Origin: Pseudomonadota bacterium
GTDB lineage: Bacteria; Myxococcota; Myxococcia; Myxococcales; Myxococcaceae
Direction: 5' to 3'
Length of the DNA stretch: 64,000 nt
NCBI GenBank assembly: GCA_023423535.1
Contig: JAFAFL010000034.1
Coordinates: 1 to 64,000, forward strand
How positions within the stretch are numbered: the first letter of the stretch is position 1; each line of letters opens with the position of its first letter. Below are positions 16,901 to 25,077 of the stretch, piece by piece. The notes under the pieces were generated by a model that did not search any database, had not been told where the DNA came from, and worked only from the letters and a program-made list of their open reading frames with translations. Position numbers and translations under genes: made by a program.

Positions 16901-17784
16901 GCGCGCTCCAGCACCGGCGTGCCGTCGATGAGCACGCGGTGCGACGAGGCCCCCGCGGTGCGCAGGACGTACTCGCCGTCCTTTGGAACCTCTACGTCCG
17001 CGGCGAGCACGAAGAGCCCGCCCGGCGCGCCTTCGTTCGAGAGCGAGATCGTCCGTCCGGGGAAGTGGAGCGCCCGCGGCCGGGCAGCGCCGAACGGCGT
17101 GGTGAAGGGGCCGCTCAGGTTGCCATCGCGCTCGGGCGCGGTGGGTGTGCCGAACTCGAGGATGTTCCACGCGCTGAAGGGGCCGACGAGCGTCCAGCGG
17201 TCCATCGTCCCGAGCGCGGTTCGCGCCTTCTCGCGTGCAGCCGCGTCGGGGCTCGCCTCCAGCACGCGCACGCGCGCCAGCCGGAGCAGGTGCGCGACAT
17301 CGCCCTGCTTGATGTTTGCCAGCGCCTTGTCGATGCCGGTGAGAAGGCGTGCGTCCATCGCCGGAGAGGTGCCCGCCGCATCGACGAGCCGCCGCGCCGC
17401 CACCGCCGCGAGTGGATGATCCGGCGCGGCGATCACCAGCGCGATCGCATGTTCGATTGAGGCGTCGAGCCGCGCGCTCCGCCTCGCCAGCGCATGCGCG
17501 CCGAAACGAGCCCAGGGAACTTTCGGGTCAAACTCCAGCGCGAGGTCGAGCCGCTTCTGCGCCCGCTCCGGCTCGTTCGCGTAGAGCCAGTCGTGGAAGG
17601 CCGCCAGCGCTCGCGTCCGTGCATTCGCGTTCGCGCTGTCCGCCCGCGACGCCGCCTCCTCGAGGATCGAGGTGGGCGAGTCCACCCGCTTCGGGCAGCC
17701 CATTGTGGTCAGGCCAAGGATGAGGAGAGGGGCGACGAGCGGCAGTCGGTAGAGAAGGCGCGCAGGCTGCATCGGCTTCGGCAT
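13954..17784 (-). CDS. Giant DUF3857 lipoprotein with TPRs and a dead-looking transglutaminase domain
   Basis: 1276 residues. A signal peptide ends in the lipobox TTMGC (Cys30). Residues 50 to about 640 are helical with TPR-like pairs such as ALAAFHDWLYANEPERAQKR and a sugar-binding-like beta region near 230-330. A DUF3857 domain (near 690-850) includes VDRIHIIQRALTQDGVQQIG and VGDFVQYEYLEG. A transglutaminase-like domain (near 900-1050) follows, but where active members have a G-x-C nucleophile this one reads RGRGSRLWALKATLEAVGIPA, with no Cys, and Tyr (FPYVALRV) stands where the usual His is. Catalysis therefore seems lost. It likely works at the periplasmic membrane surface; its role is unknown. 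Confidence 0.85.
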   Translation of the reverse strand: MPKPMQPARLLYRLPLVAPLLILGLTTMGCPKRVDSPTSILEEAASRADSANANARTRALAAFHDWLYANEPERAQKRLDLALEFDPKVPWARFGAHALARRSARLDASIEHAIALVIAAPDHPLAAVAARRLVDAAGTSPAMDARLLTGIDKALANIKQGDVAHLLRLARVRVLEASPDAAAREKARTALGTMDRWTLVGPFSAWNILEFGTPTAPERDGNLSGPFTTPFGAARPRALHFPGRTISLSNEGAPGGLFVLAADVEVPKDGEYVLRTAGASSHRVLIDGTPVLERARWTRAMSNLAAAVVRLSEGRHRVMLVLARDELGSGLDVYLTPANADASGIRIAPAEGAPAVWAKDAVELPEGRLEALGIRTGAEDTFRALTREVGPALAAFVAISDGMARDPDGARRLAEELFNFKKEQGQPLSGALLALRAELWAADGELGVRVARGRSTRDLEAALERDPRHVSALLQRARIALDDGRQGEAAELVQRARAAAGGEVPPHEISLLRARLDLALGLDAQAEVHAQEAVKATPGLCEAGALLYDLARRRDAVAEADERVKALQPCPQGLSRAAEHARWRGRISEATRLQEALWGRERSLGRLSVLLSLYTSAARWDDALAKLGEARRDWPRNPEWLVRAADLHELAGRREEALRAREAALTLSGGDLSLRRRVHRARTGKELLEEHAVDGAQAIARYQEQPGTGDAQSALVLDAAVVEAFADGSRVDRIHIIQRALTQDGVQQIGEVHLPPGAQVLQLRTVKADGTVLEPEDIEGKDTISMPAVEVGDFVQYEYLEGHGPRGPAQPGFTAPAFYFQLAGVPNVWSTYVVVSPKEVPLVVDAHNMKAAPPKLEGGKNVFRHEDRHVPPFIPEPSSPPSGNEYLPWLQAGSGAQGNEGLITTYADAVLSAARRTFEVESFARRAVGERKGEDAVRALHAAVMGHVQGDEAGLSATAAATIARGRGSRLWALKATLEAVGIPARVAAIRTVHVDPQPYRFPNEALFPYVALRVELPEGRHVWLDPAVRFGPYGRLPEQAAGQEALLFPEPGRPLEKTVTPPAETTDGKLVKLELELLPDGTLQGGGTEQYVGFEGAQLSQGLEALPPDRRQQALQSALARYFGGAELSSLELELADAVGKPLVVRYRFRAPGFARAEGQRLVLGALTYPANLGRRYVQLGKRETPLFIEGTERSATQIRLTLPEGRTLDGPLGELRVDSPFGAYVRKERQEGRVLMVEEDLRVGMGRVPPNRYEELAHFAGQVDLVQSRDLLVR

Positions 17785-17811
17785 ACCGGAAGCGGTCGCG
17801 AATCCCTAGCC

Positions 17812-17829
17812 GATGCGCGGTCTCGCATC
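17812..17829. repeat. Inverted repeat in divergent intergenic region
   Basis: GATGCG and CGCATC are separated by six bases, between the divergent DUF3857 and kelch genes. It could be a hairpin in a leader or a regulator site. There is no supporting promoter motif. Confidence 0.25.
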
Positions 17830-17965
17830 TGGATGGAGCGTCCGCTTCGCGAGACCCGGCACGCCTCGGCCCGCGTCGCCGCGTCGAGGCGTGGTGCTTG
17901 CACCGCCTTGCCTTTCGGCGCCTCGTCAGCGCAGATCACCGCACTTCATTTGAAACGAGGGAATC

Positions 17966-19390
17966 GTGAACGTCAGACCTTTCATTGCCGCAGTTGCCGG
18001 CGTGGCGATCGGACTGCTGGGGACCGTCACCGCATGCACCGACGACTCCTGCACCGGCCAGCGGGAGTGCGAGGACAAGTTCGGCGAGGGATGGACGTGC
18101 GAGTTCAGCGTCGGCGTGTGCGTGAAGCGGACGCCCGATGCGGGTGAGCCCGACGCTGGCCGCGACGCCGGAGACACCGATCCGGGAGACGCGGGCGACG
18201 CAGGTGTCGGGAGCGATGGCGGCGGTCTCGAAGATGCGGGCGTGGATGGAGGCGCTTCGGATGCCGGGATGAGTTGCGGCGACGGATGCCCGACCGGAAC
18301 ACGCTGCGTGTCCGGCGCATGCGTGTGCGACGCGACGAGCTGCGCCGATGGCTGCTGCAACCAGAACGTGTGCACCGCTCGCTCCGACTGCGGGACTTGC
18401 GGGACGTGCGCGTGGACGACTTCGGCGCCGATTCCTCCGTACTACGAACTCCCGCGAACCATACGGCTCGCGAATGGACGGGTCTTCAGTGCAACGGGGC
18501 CCGCCAAGAGCCCGTACAACGGCATCACCTTCGTCTACAGCCCGCCGACCGACGTCTTTACCCAGTTGAAGGTCATGATGGCCTCACGAGCGACCGCGTT
18601 CGCGATGGCTGAGTTGGCCGGCGAGCGCATCCTGGTCTGCGGCGGATGGTGGCTCCAGCCTCCGGCAAGTAACGGCTGCGAGATCTACTCGTTCCCCACC
18701 AACACGTGGACGAGTGCCTCGTCCATGATCGCGCCCCGCGGCTACTTCACGCTCGTGCCGTTGGCCGGAGGCACCAGGGTTCTCGCCATCGGCGGCAACT
18801 ACAACGCAGGCAATTCTGCCGAGATCTACGACGCGGCGACGGACACCTGGCACGCCGCCGGCTCGCTGACCCTCGCGCGGCGCGAACCCTTTGCCGTCGA
18901 ACTGGACGACCAGCGAGTGCTGGTTGCCGGCGGCGTTGCAGGGGCCAGCGCCACCGTCGAAGTCTTCGATCCAGCCTCGGGCACATGGAGCAATGGGCCG
19001 CCTTTGAATTCACCGGCCGGGCAGGTCATCGGCGTCAAGTTGAGCTCGGGCAAAGTGCTCGTTTCCGCGGAGGGCCAGATGGAGCTCTTCGATACAGTGA
19101 CGAACACCTGGAGTCTGACGGCCAACCCACCGGCTGGCCGGGGTGGGTACGCAATGACGGCCCTCCAGAATGGCCGAGCGATGATCGCGGGCGGCTGGCT
19201 CAACGACGCGGCGACGGACGCGGTCGAGGTCTTCGATCCCGCGACGCTCACCTGGACGCCTTCGGTTCCGCTTCCAGTGGCGCGTTCGAAACCAGTGCTG
19301 TTCACGCTCGGGGACGGGTCCGTGTTCATCCTCGGCGGCTCGGACGGGACGAGCGGCGAGCTGATGACCTCCACGCAGCGCTTCAGATGA
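17966..19390 (+). CDS. Kelch-repeat lipoprotein
   Basis: 474 residues starting at a GTG with ACGAGGG upstream. A lipobox VTAC places Cys24 at the mature N-terminus. Next comes an Asp/Ala/Gly linker full of DAG units (about 50-110), a Cys-rich segment (112-160, twelve cysteines), and five or so kelch repeats with the GG pair and the Tyr/Trp pattern, for example SAEIYDAATDTWHAAGSL and AVEVFDPATLTWTP. These form a beta-propeller for protein or glycan contact outside the cell. Base composition is less GC-rich than its neighbours. A strong bidirectional terminator follows. Confidence 0.9.
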   Translation: MNVRPFIAAVAGVAIGLLGTVTACTDDSCTGQRECEDKFGEGWTCEFSVGVCVKRTPDAGEPDAGRDAGDTDPGDAGDAGVGSDGGGLEDAGVDGGASDAGMSCGDGCPTGTRCVSGACVCDATSCADGCCNQNVCTARSDCGTCGTCAWTTSAPIPPYYELPRTIRLANGRVFSATGPAKSPYNGITFVYSPPTDVFTQLKVMMASRATAFAMAELAGERILVCGGWWLQPPASNGCEIYSFPTNTWTSASSMIAPRGYFTLVPLAGGTRVLAIGGNYNAGNSAEIYDAATDTWHAAGSLTLARREPFAVELDDQRVLVAGGVAGASATVEVFDPASGTWSNGPPLNSPAGQVIGVKLSSGKVLVSAEGQMELFDTVTNTWSLTANPPAGRGGYAMTALQNGRAMIAGGWLNDAATDAVEVFDPATLTWTPSVPLPVARSKPVLFTLGDGSVFILGGSDGTSGELMTSTQRFR

Positions 19391-19397
19391 AAAAGAG

Positions 19398-19433
19398 AAG
19401 GGCGGGGTCGCCTCGAAGACGATCCCGCCCTTT
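19398..19433. terminator. Bidirectional intrinsic terminator between convergent genes
   Basis: A 13-pair stem (AAGGGCGGGGTCG with CGATCCCGCCCTT, one G-T pair) closes a nine-base loop. On the plus strand it is followed by TTTC; on the minus strand the flanking A-run gives TTTTC-type U residues. It lies 8 bases after the kelch stop and 21 bases from the HEAT-like gene stop, so it should end both transcripts. Confidence 0.85.
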
Positions 19434-19453
19434 CACCTACGAGTGTGAAACGT

Positions 19454-20383
19454 TCAGCGCGCTGGGTTGCGGTCGAACCGCTTCTGCAGCGCGTCGAGCG
19501 CCGCGTTCAGCTCCGGCGAGGCGCCCTTGCGCGCGGCCTGGATGAGCATCGGCGTCTCGGGCGCGTCCACGCGCATCAGCGCGTTGGAGGCAGCCTGACG
19601 GGCCTCGGCGTGCTCGTGGGTGACGAACGCGCGAACGAGGGACTCGGCGGCGACGCGGCGAACCGCGCCCTCCTCGGAGCGATGCGAGACGGCAGGCGTC
19701 TTCCACGCGGCCGCGGAGCCCACGTCACCCAGCGACTTCGTCACCTGCTTGAGCTGCGCGAGCTCCGGCCCCGCGTCGAGCGTCTCTGCCAGGGCGCGCG
19801 CCACCACCAGCCGGCGGCAGTTGCCCATCGCGAAGAGCGCCGCGTCGCGACGCAGGCCCTGCGACTTCGACAGCGCCACGAGCTTCTTCGCTGCCTCGTC
19901 CGTCTCCAGCATGCCCAGCGCGCCAACAGCCGACGACACCACGAGGAACCGCTCGTCCCCGCCATCGAGGATGGCGTTCCACAGCGGCGCCAGCATCGGG
20001 TTCCGCAGCTCACCGGCAGCCTGGATGAGGCCCGCGTCGAACCCCTCGGAGGCAGTCGGTGTCGTCGGGCCCTCGACCGGCGCGGAGAACGCAAGCATCT
20101 CCACCACCGGCCAAACGAGCTGCTCTCCCATGCCCTTCAGGTACCGCGAGAATCCAGCCGAACGACCGCGGCGCATCGCGTCGATCTCGTCCGCCTGTCC
20201 GGCGAGAACCTCGAGTGCCTTGAAGGCCTCGGGCGTCGTCTTCCGAGCCTTCGCGATCTCCTCGGCATAGCTGGCGCGAACGGCCGGCGACAGCTCCGCC
20301 CCATCTACCAGCCGCCCCTTCGCCTCCGCGCCCGTCGTGGCCATCAGCAGCGCCAGCGTCACGGTTCCGATCACGTTCTTCAT
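19454..20383 (-). CDS. Exported HEAT-repeat-like protein
   Basis: 309 residues. MKNVIGTVTLALLMATTGAEA is a Sec signal peptide without a lipobox. The mature chain is a series of paired helices (for example FLVVSSAVGALGMLETDEAAKKLVALSKS and AVRRVAAESLVRAFVTHEHAEARQAASNALMRV) typical of HEAT-like scaffolds. The ATG overlaps the stop of the protein-arginine deiminase gene as ATGA and has GGGAGAG upstream, so the two are translated together. It may be a partner or regulator of the deiminase in the periplasm; that is inferred only from coupling. Confidence 0.8.
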   Translation of the reverse strand: MKNVIGTVTLALLMATTGAEAKGRLVDGAELSPAVRASYAEEIAKARKTTPEAFKALEVLAGQADEIDAMRRGRSAGFSRYLKGMGEQLVWPVVEMLAFSAPVEGPTTPTASEGFDAGLIQAAGELRNPMLAPLWNAILDGGDERFLVVSSAVGALGMLETDEAAKKLVALSKSQGLRRDAALFAMGNCRRLVVARALAETLDAGPELAQLKQVTKSLGDVGSAAAWKTPAVSHRSEEGAVRRVAAESLVRAFVTHEHAEARQAASNALMRVDAPETPMLIQAARKGASPELNAALDALQKRFDRNPAR

Positions 20384-22308
20384 CGCCCGCTCTCCCACCA
20401 CTTGTTCGAAGGAATGGCCCGCGCGGAGTTGGTGGCGCAGTGAACCTCGCCGAGGTTGATGTGGTAGAGGAGCCAGTCGTCCACCCACTGGATGTTGTAA
20501 CCGAGCGGCTCCAGCGAGGCCTCGACGTGGACCTTGAAGATGTCCTTCCCGTCGATGATTGGCCCGAACGGATCCGCGATCGCGAGCGTCCTGTCGTCGA
20601 TCACCAGCATGTTCACCATGCCGGGCTGATACGCGACGGAGTAGCCATCAATCGCCTCGTGCAAGAACGGGATGGAGATGATCTCCGCGTCCTCGAGACC
20701 GGCGGCCTCCTTGATGATCCCTACTTGCGCGTCGACCTCCACTGCTGCGAGCGCGCTCTCGTTCATCACGTTCGTGTTCGCGAGTACCTGGCTGATCGTC
20801 CTCTGCGCATCGCCCGTCGGCGCCCACTGATCGGTCGCCTTCCAGACCTTCTTGCCCACGAACATCGGCACGTTGCCGTTCCCCTTCGCCACCTCGTCCT
20901 GGAGCATCTGCTTCGCCAGCCGGGCGTCGTTGGCGAGGACGACCCAGCCGCGCGGCGAATTCACCTTGAGGAAGGAGACCGTCTCGTCAATGTGACCGAC
21001 GAGGAGCCACGAGGTGTCCGCATACACCGGCGGCTGCACGCGCTGCGACTCCATCATCCGGCTGAACTTCGGGTCGGTGTAGAAGTTGCTCACACTGCCG
21101 CGCAGCGAGCGGCCGAAGGGATAGCTCTCTCCGTTGTGCTCATACGGAGGAATGGTCTCGGTGTTCCCGAACGCGTCGAGAGAAACCATCTGGCCCTGCA
21201 CCGGATTCGAGTGCCGTCCCGGCGTGTGCTCGCTGACCGCAGCGACGTCCTTGCCGCGCAGCTGAAACACGATTCGACCTGCCTCACGCAGAGGCTTCGA
21301 CGCAGGAGGGAACTGGCTCCGATTGGGATCCGCCGAGCGGAAGTTCACGCGGATCACGTGCTGCTCACCGCCGGCCTTCGGCATCGACATCCAGCCGGTC
21401 TCGAAATAGTCCTGCGTCCAGGGATCGCCCCACTGGTCGCGGTGCAGCCCCTTCGGGGTGCCGGCCGCGGTGGCCGCCGCCTGGATCGCGTTCTGGAACG
21501 CGGTCGAGTCCGGCCCACCGAGGTTCGCCACGAACACCTGCTCGCTGTTCTGCAGGTGGTGGTGCGTGAGCACCGGCGCGATGCGCAGGCGGACGGTGTC
21601 GCTCTTCTGCTTCCGCTCGCCGTTCGCCTCCTTGTAGTTGACCTCGAGGCGGACATCGACGAACCCGTCCCACACGGTGTCGTCGCGGACGATGTCCTTG
21701 CCCTCGATCGCGAACTCGAGCCCTTCACGCAGCTCGGGCGCGAGCAGCGGCTCCTCGGCCGGGTACTCGAGGAAGCCCGAGCCCGACTTCTTGAACAGGC
21801 GCACCTTCGTCAGCGCCTCGTCGTTCACGAACAGCTGCGCATAGACGTCGTCCTTCGCCTGCGGCCAGGGCACGGTCTTCAGAATCGCGAGATCGAGCAG
21901 GTCGTCGTCGCCGTTCACGATCGTGTCCTGCGCGTCGTGACACGCGGCGAGCTCCGCGTCGCTCTTCTGGTTGTTGAAGGCGCAGCGCCCGGTGTCGTCG
22001 TCGATGTTCGCGAGGAAGATCGCGCCGCGCTGGGCGTTCCACTCGGCCTTGCCGGCCACGTCGCTGTCGTCCTCGAGGCTCACCACGCCGTCGCGGTTGG
22101 TGTCCGCACGAAGATCGACGATCGCCTCGATCAGGACCACGCCGCCGTCGGTGTCACCACCACCACCACCATCACCCCCACCGCCGACGATGGGCGGGTT
22201 GCCCGCATCCGGCTCGGCTTGGGTGGGCTTCTTCTCGCAGCCGGCCGCGACCGCCACCACCACGACAACGGCAGTAGCGAGCGCGAGCCTTCCTGATCTC
22301 CAGCGCAT
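20380..22308 (-). CDS. Protein-arginine deiminase, animal (PADI) type, lipoprotein
   Basis: 642 residues. The lipobox AAGC gives Cys24, then a Gly/Asp linker. Residues 58-245 match the PAD middle domain, including the calcium loop DTNRDGVVSLEDD (69-81) and GAIFLANIDDDTGR. Residues 250-642 are the catalytic propeller: WTQD (Asp300), the LDAFGNTE and YPFGRSL blocks, VGHIDE (His439, Asp441) and LGEVHCATN (nucleophile Cys624), the counterparts of human PADI4 Asp350, His471, Asp473 and Cys645. PGMVNMLV, DPFGPIIDGK and the KWW tail also match. It should convert protein arginine to citrulline with calcium, outside the cytoplasmic membrane. It is coupled to a HEAT-like gene. Porphyromonas PPAD is an unrelated-looking type. 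Confidence 0.95.
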   Translation of the reverse strand: MRWRSGRLALATAVVVVVAVAAGCEKKPTQAEPDAGNPPIVGGGGDGGGGGDTDGGVVLIEAIVDLRADTNRDGVVSLEDDSDVAGKAEWNAQRGAIFLANIDDDTGRCAFNNQKSDAELAACHDAQDTIVNGDDDLLDLAILKTVPWPQAKDDVYAQLFVNDEALTKVRLFKKSGSGFLEYPAEEPLLAPELREGLEFAIEGKDIVRDDTVWDGFVDVRLEVNYKEANGERKQKSDTVRLRIAPVLTHHHLQNSEQVFVANLGGPDSTAFQNAIQAAATAAGTPKGLHRDQWGDPWTQDYFETGWMSMPKAGGEQHVIRVNFRSADPNRSQFPPASKPLREAGRIVFQLRGKDVAAVSEHTPGRHSNPVQGQMVSLDAFGNTETIPPYEHNGESYPFGRSLRGSVSNFYTDPKFSRMMESQRVQPPVYADTSWLLVGHIDETVSFLKVNSPRGWVVLANDARLAKQMLQDEVAKGNGNVPMFVGKKVWKATDQWAPTGDAQRTISQVLANTNVMNESALAAVEVDAQVGIIKEAAGLEDAEIISIPFLHEAIDGYSVAYQPGMVNMLVIDDRTLAIADPFGPIIDGKDIFKVHVEASLEPLGYNIQWVDDWLLYHINLGEVHCATNSARAIPSNKWWESGR

Positions 22309-22448
22309 TCAGTGACCTCGGGGAGCGTTCGAACAGAGGGGTCTGGACCGTGTGCAAGCGTCGAGCCCGGGCCGCCCTCGTAGCGAACCCTTCGAATGCC
22401 AAGGACTTACACCCTCGATGAGGTCGAATGCAAAGGTGCGGGACGGGC

Positions 22449-22477
22449 GCAGGTGTCCCACCTGCCAGCTTGCTGGC
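22449..22477 (-). terminator. Two adjoining hairpins after the LysM gene
   Basis: GCAGGTG-TCC-CACCTGC (7-3-7) and GCCAGC-TT-GCTGGC (6-2-6) share two bases and lie 24-52 bases beyond the stop of the LysM gene, upstream of the deiminase gene. No U-run follows on the minus strand, so this is either a Rho-independent-like stop of weak type or a leader structure for the deiminase transcript. Confidence 0.4.
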
Positions 22478-22500
22478 GCCCTTTCGGACATGCGCGGCGG

Positions 22501-23466
22501 CTACACCCCGTAGAGCGGCAGCTTCATCGCGAAGAGCTTCGCCAGCGCATCGGCGACCTCCGACGGCCGCTTGCCTGCATCCACGACCTGCGCCGCCGCG
22601 GTGCCTCGCTGAAGGGTGAGCTTGCCGGTCGCCGCGTCGTACGACAGCCGCACGTCCTTGTGGCCCGGCTCGGTGAGCTTCCAGCCGATCGTCTGGCCCT
22701 TCATCGTCGGGCCCTCGAGCACCTTCCACTGCGCGGCCTCACGCGGCCTCTCCTCGCCCATCTTGTGCACGCGCGAGTGCACCACGCCCGCCATCACGTC
22801 GCCGATGAGCAGTTGCCGGAACGCGTCCGTGTCCTTCAGCGGGATGCGCGGCTCGGTGCCGTCGGAGCTGTTGTCCCAGACCTTCACCGAGCCGAAGTCG
22901 TGCGCGAACTCGTACGTCTTGCCGCTCTCCACCGGGCCGCTCGTCCAGAAGCTGTTGCCGTGCACGCCGGTGGTGAACGAGCCGGGACCGAAGAAGAGCT
23001 TGCCTTCGGCGGCGGCGAAGTCGTCCACCAGCGCCTTCAGCTCGGCGCGGACCTTCGAGCGCTCGGGCGCGAGCACTGCGGGGACCACGAGCTCCTGGCC
23101 CACCTTCAGCGCGTCGCTCTTCGCGCCGTTGAGCGCCATGAGCTTCTTCGCGTCGATGCCGAGCTCGCGGCCGATCTTCGAGTAGGTGTCGCCCTTCTGC
23201 ACCACGTAGAACGCGGTGGGCAGCACGAGCACGTCACCGGTCTTGATCTTGTTCTTGTCGGTGAGGATGTGGCCGTTGCCGCCGAAGAGCGTCTCCACGT
23301 CGGTGCCGAACTGCTTCGCGATCCGGTTCAGCGTGTCGCCGCTCTTCACCGTGTACTCGAGCGACCGGTCACCGTGGTTCGTGCCGACCTTCGCGTCCTT
23401 GAAGTCAGACTTCGCGGCAGGTGCGGCGGTGGGACGGCTGGCGGTGGGCTCGACGCGCGCGGGCAT
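22501..23466 (-). CDS. Protein with two LysM repeats
   Basis: 321 residues. LysM 1 is YTVKSGDTLNRIAKQFGTDVETLFGGN (about 38-80) and LysM 2 is YVVQKGDTYSKIGRELGIDAKKLMALNG (about 87-130). The rest (about 140-321) has no recognised domain and contains a long beta-rich stretch. There is no Sec signal peptide, as in the LysM protein at 4153. The ATG at 23466 has GGAG six bases upstream; longer in-frame readings are unsupported. It probably binds peptidoglycan if exported. Confidence 0.85.
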   Translation of the reverse strand: MPARVEPTASRPTAAPAAKSDFKDAKVGTNHGDRSLEYTVKSGDTLNRIAKQFGTDVETLFGGNGHILTDKNKIKTGDVLVLPTAFYVVQKGDTYSKIGRELGIDAKKLMALNGAKSDALKVGQELVVPAVLAPERSKVRAELKALVDDFAAAEGKLFFGPGSFTTGVHGNSFWTSGPVESGKTYEFAHDFGSVKVWDNSSDGTEPRIPLKDTDAFRQLLIGDVMAGVVHSRVHKMGEERPREAAQWKVLEGPTMKGQTIGWKLTEPGHKDVRLSYDAATGKLTLQRGTAAAQVVDAGKRPSEVADALAKLFAMKLPLYGV

Positions 23467-23602
23467 GGGCGGCTCCGGAAAGAGGGAGGTGGGGAAACGT
23501 CGCATACTGCACCGGAAGGGAGGGCGCAGCGCAAGGGGGCCCGCCGCGTTGACCGGGCTCGGCCGCGGCCTCTGGGTTCCGGGCCTCTTTTCAGGGGGGC
23601 AC

Positions 23603-24056
23603 ATGTTTCCTTCGATTCGCCGTTTCTCGCTGGTCGCCCTCGGTGCGCTCGCGGGCGCCTCCTCCGTCGCAGGCTGTGGACAGGACACCGCGGTCGAAGG
23701 CCTCTCCACCAACACGGACGGGCTGAAGCTCTCCGACAACGGCGTGGGTCGACGTGGGTGCGTCCGATGTGCGGTGGGCAAAGCCGGACATGGCGACCTA
23801 CACCCTCGTGAACAAGACGACCGGCGCGACGATCGTCACCACCGATCCGGGCCGTGGCCTCGTCAGCGGGCGCTGGGCGGACGTGAACCGCTTCAAGACC
23901 CCGAGCCTCCGCGGCATCGCGGCGAGGGCGCCCTACTTCCACAACGGGATCGCCGACACGCTCACCGACGTGGTCGTCTTCTACGAGCAGTCGATGGGCT
24001 TCAGCTACACCGCGCAGGAGCGCGAGGACCTCGCGGCGTTTCTCGGCGCGCTGTAG
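23603..24056 (+). pseudogene. Remnant of a di-heme cytochrome c peroxidase / MauG-like lipoprotein
   Basis: The first frame starts at 23603 with a good signal peptide and lipobox VAGC (Cys25), running to about 23740. The second frame, shifted by one, begins near 23727 and ends at 24056 with RFKTPSLRGIAARAPYFHNG and TAQEREDLAAFLGAL, which are C-terminal hallmarks of bacterial cytochrome c peroxidases. Both CxxCH heme sites and about 250 residues between are absent. CGTGGGT occurs twice at the junction (near 23744 and 23753), as expected for a deletion between short repeats. It cannot encode a working peroxidase. Confidence 0.8.
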
Positions 24057-24068
24057 CCGAAGCGCGGC

Positions 24069-24983
24069 CTACGGCTGGTTGAACCAGCGGCAGGCCCCGG
24101 CGACGCAGCCACAGTGCGCGCTGGAGAGCCCCGGGACGCAGAAGCCCGGGGCGAAGAAGCCGGGCGTCTGCCACGAGGTGCAGTGGTTGCCCGCGCCGTT
24201 GTCGAAGCACTCCCCGTCGTGACTGCAGAGGCCCTGCTCGAGCTCCGCGGGCAGGCCCTCGACGGGGAGCCTCGGAGCCGTGGCGTCGTAGCTCACCTCT
24301 CGGGGACAACAGGGACTGCCGACGCTCGCGGCGGTGCAGTAGGTGACCGGACCGCAGGCCCCCGGTGCGCAGCGCGGTCCTTCCAGCCCTTCGAGCTCCA
24401 GCTGTAGGCCGAGGCATCCTGCGCCGAGCTCGCGCAGCCTGAGGGTCACCCGATCGAAGACCTCCTCCGCGGGCGTGGTGTTCGACTGCAGCACCAGCGC
24501 GAGGCACCCGGGTCCCGAGGCGAGGCCGCAACAGTTCGAGCTGTAGACGCCGACGATGCCGGGGATCGCCATGAGCTCTTCGTCGGTGAGCTCTTCGCGC
24601 AGCGAACGCACCCGCGTGATCTCGGAGGACTCGTGGGGCCCGGCCACCTGTGCCACCAGCGGCCACGCCGCGTCCTGCTCGCAACGGTGCAGCGAGTAGC
24701 CCGCGTCCGGACGGGTGGGAATCGTGGACGTCAATCGGGAGGCGACGCACGCGGCGTGAGCGAGAGGCTCGGTTCCGGCATCGAGCGGCTCTCCACCATC
24801 TTCAGTGAGCTCGACGGCGGCATCGGGCGCGATCGCTGCGTCCGGCGACGAGACGTCGATCGGCGACGAGACGTCGATCGGCGGGGCGTCCCTGCAACTC
24901 CACAGCACGGAGGGCGCAAGGAGAGCGACGAGGGCAAGGGCGAGGGCGCTTCCCCACTTCCGGCGTGGCCGCGGTGTGGTCAT
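24069..24983 (-). CDS. Cys-rich hypothetical lipoprotein
   Basis: 304 residues. Two Arg in PRPRRKW precede a hydrophobic stretch and the lipobox LWSC (Cys30). A linker with a duplicated PIDVSS unit follows, then a domain with about eighteen cysteines, including SSNCCGL and SPCCPRE, which suggests disulfide stabilisation in the periplasm or outside. The C-terminus ends GCVAGACRWFNQP. No known family. It is convergent with the peroxidase remnant and divergent from the TetR gene at 25078. Confidence 0.75.
   Translation of the reverse strand: MTTPRPRRKWGSALALALVALLAPSVLWSCRDAPPIDVSSPIDVSSPDAAIAPDAAVELTEDGGEPLDAGTEPLAHAACVASRLTSTIPTRPDAGYSLHRCEQDAAWPLVAQVAGPHESSEITRVRSLREELTDEELMAIPGIVGVYSSNCCGLASGPGCLALVLQSNTTPAEEVFDRVTLRLRELGAGCLGLQLELEGLEGPRCAPGACGPVTYCTAASVGSPCCPREVSYDATAPRLPVEGLPAELEQGLCSHDGECFDNGAGNHCTSWQTPGFFAPGFCVPGLSSAHCGCVAGACRWFNQP
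24846..24881. repeat. In-frame 18-bp tandem duplication
   Basis: Two exact 18-base copies encode PIDVSS twice in the linker of the lipoprotein at 24069. The repeat keeps the reading frame, so it can vary in copy number without destroying the protein. Confidence 0.8.
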
Positions 24984-25077
24984 CGGGTGAGCTTCGCATG
25001 CAGTGCACCCGCACGCCGCCACGTGGGCCGCGGCGAGGCTTTGACAGCGCCGCAGACGGTCGGGCACGGTCCGCGCG

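Noticed and set aside
14005..17460. A 1151-codon plus-strand open frame opposite the DUF3857 gene
   Set aside because: Same reason: compositional antisense frame with no recognisable motif, whereas the minus strand has a signal peptide and domains.
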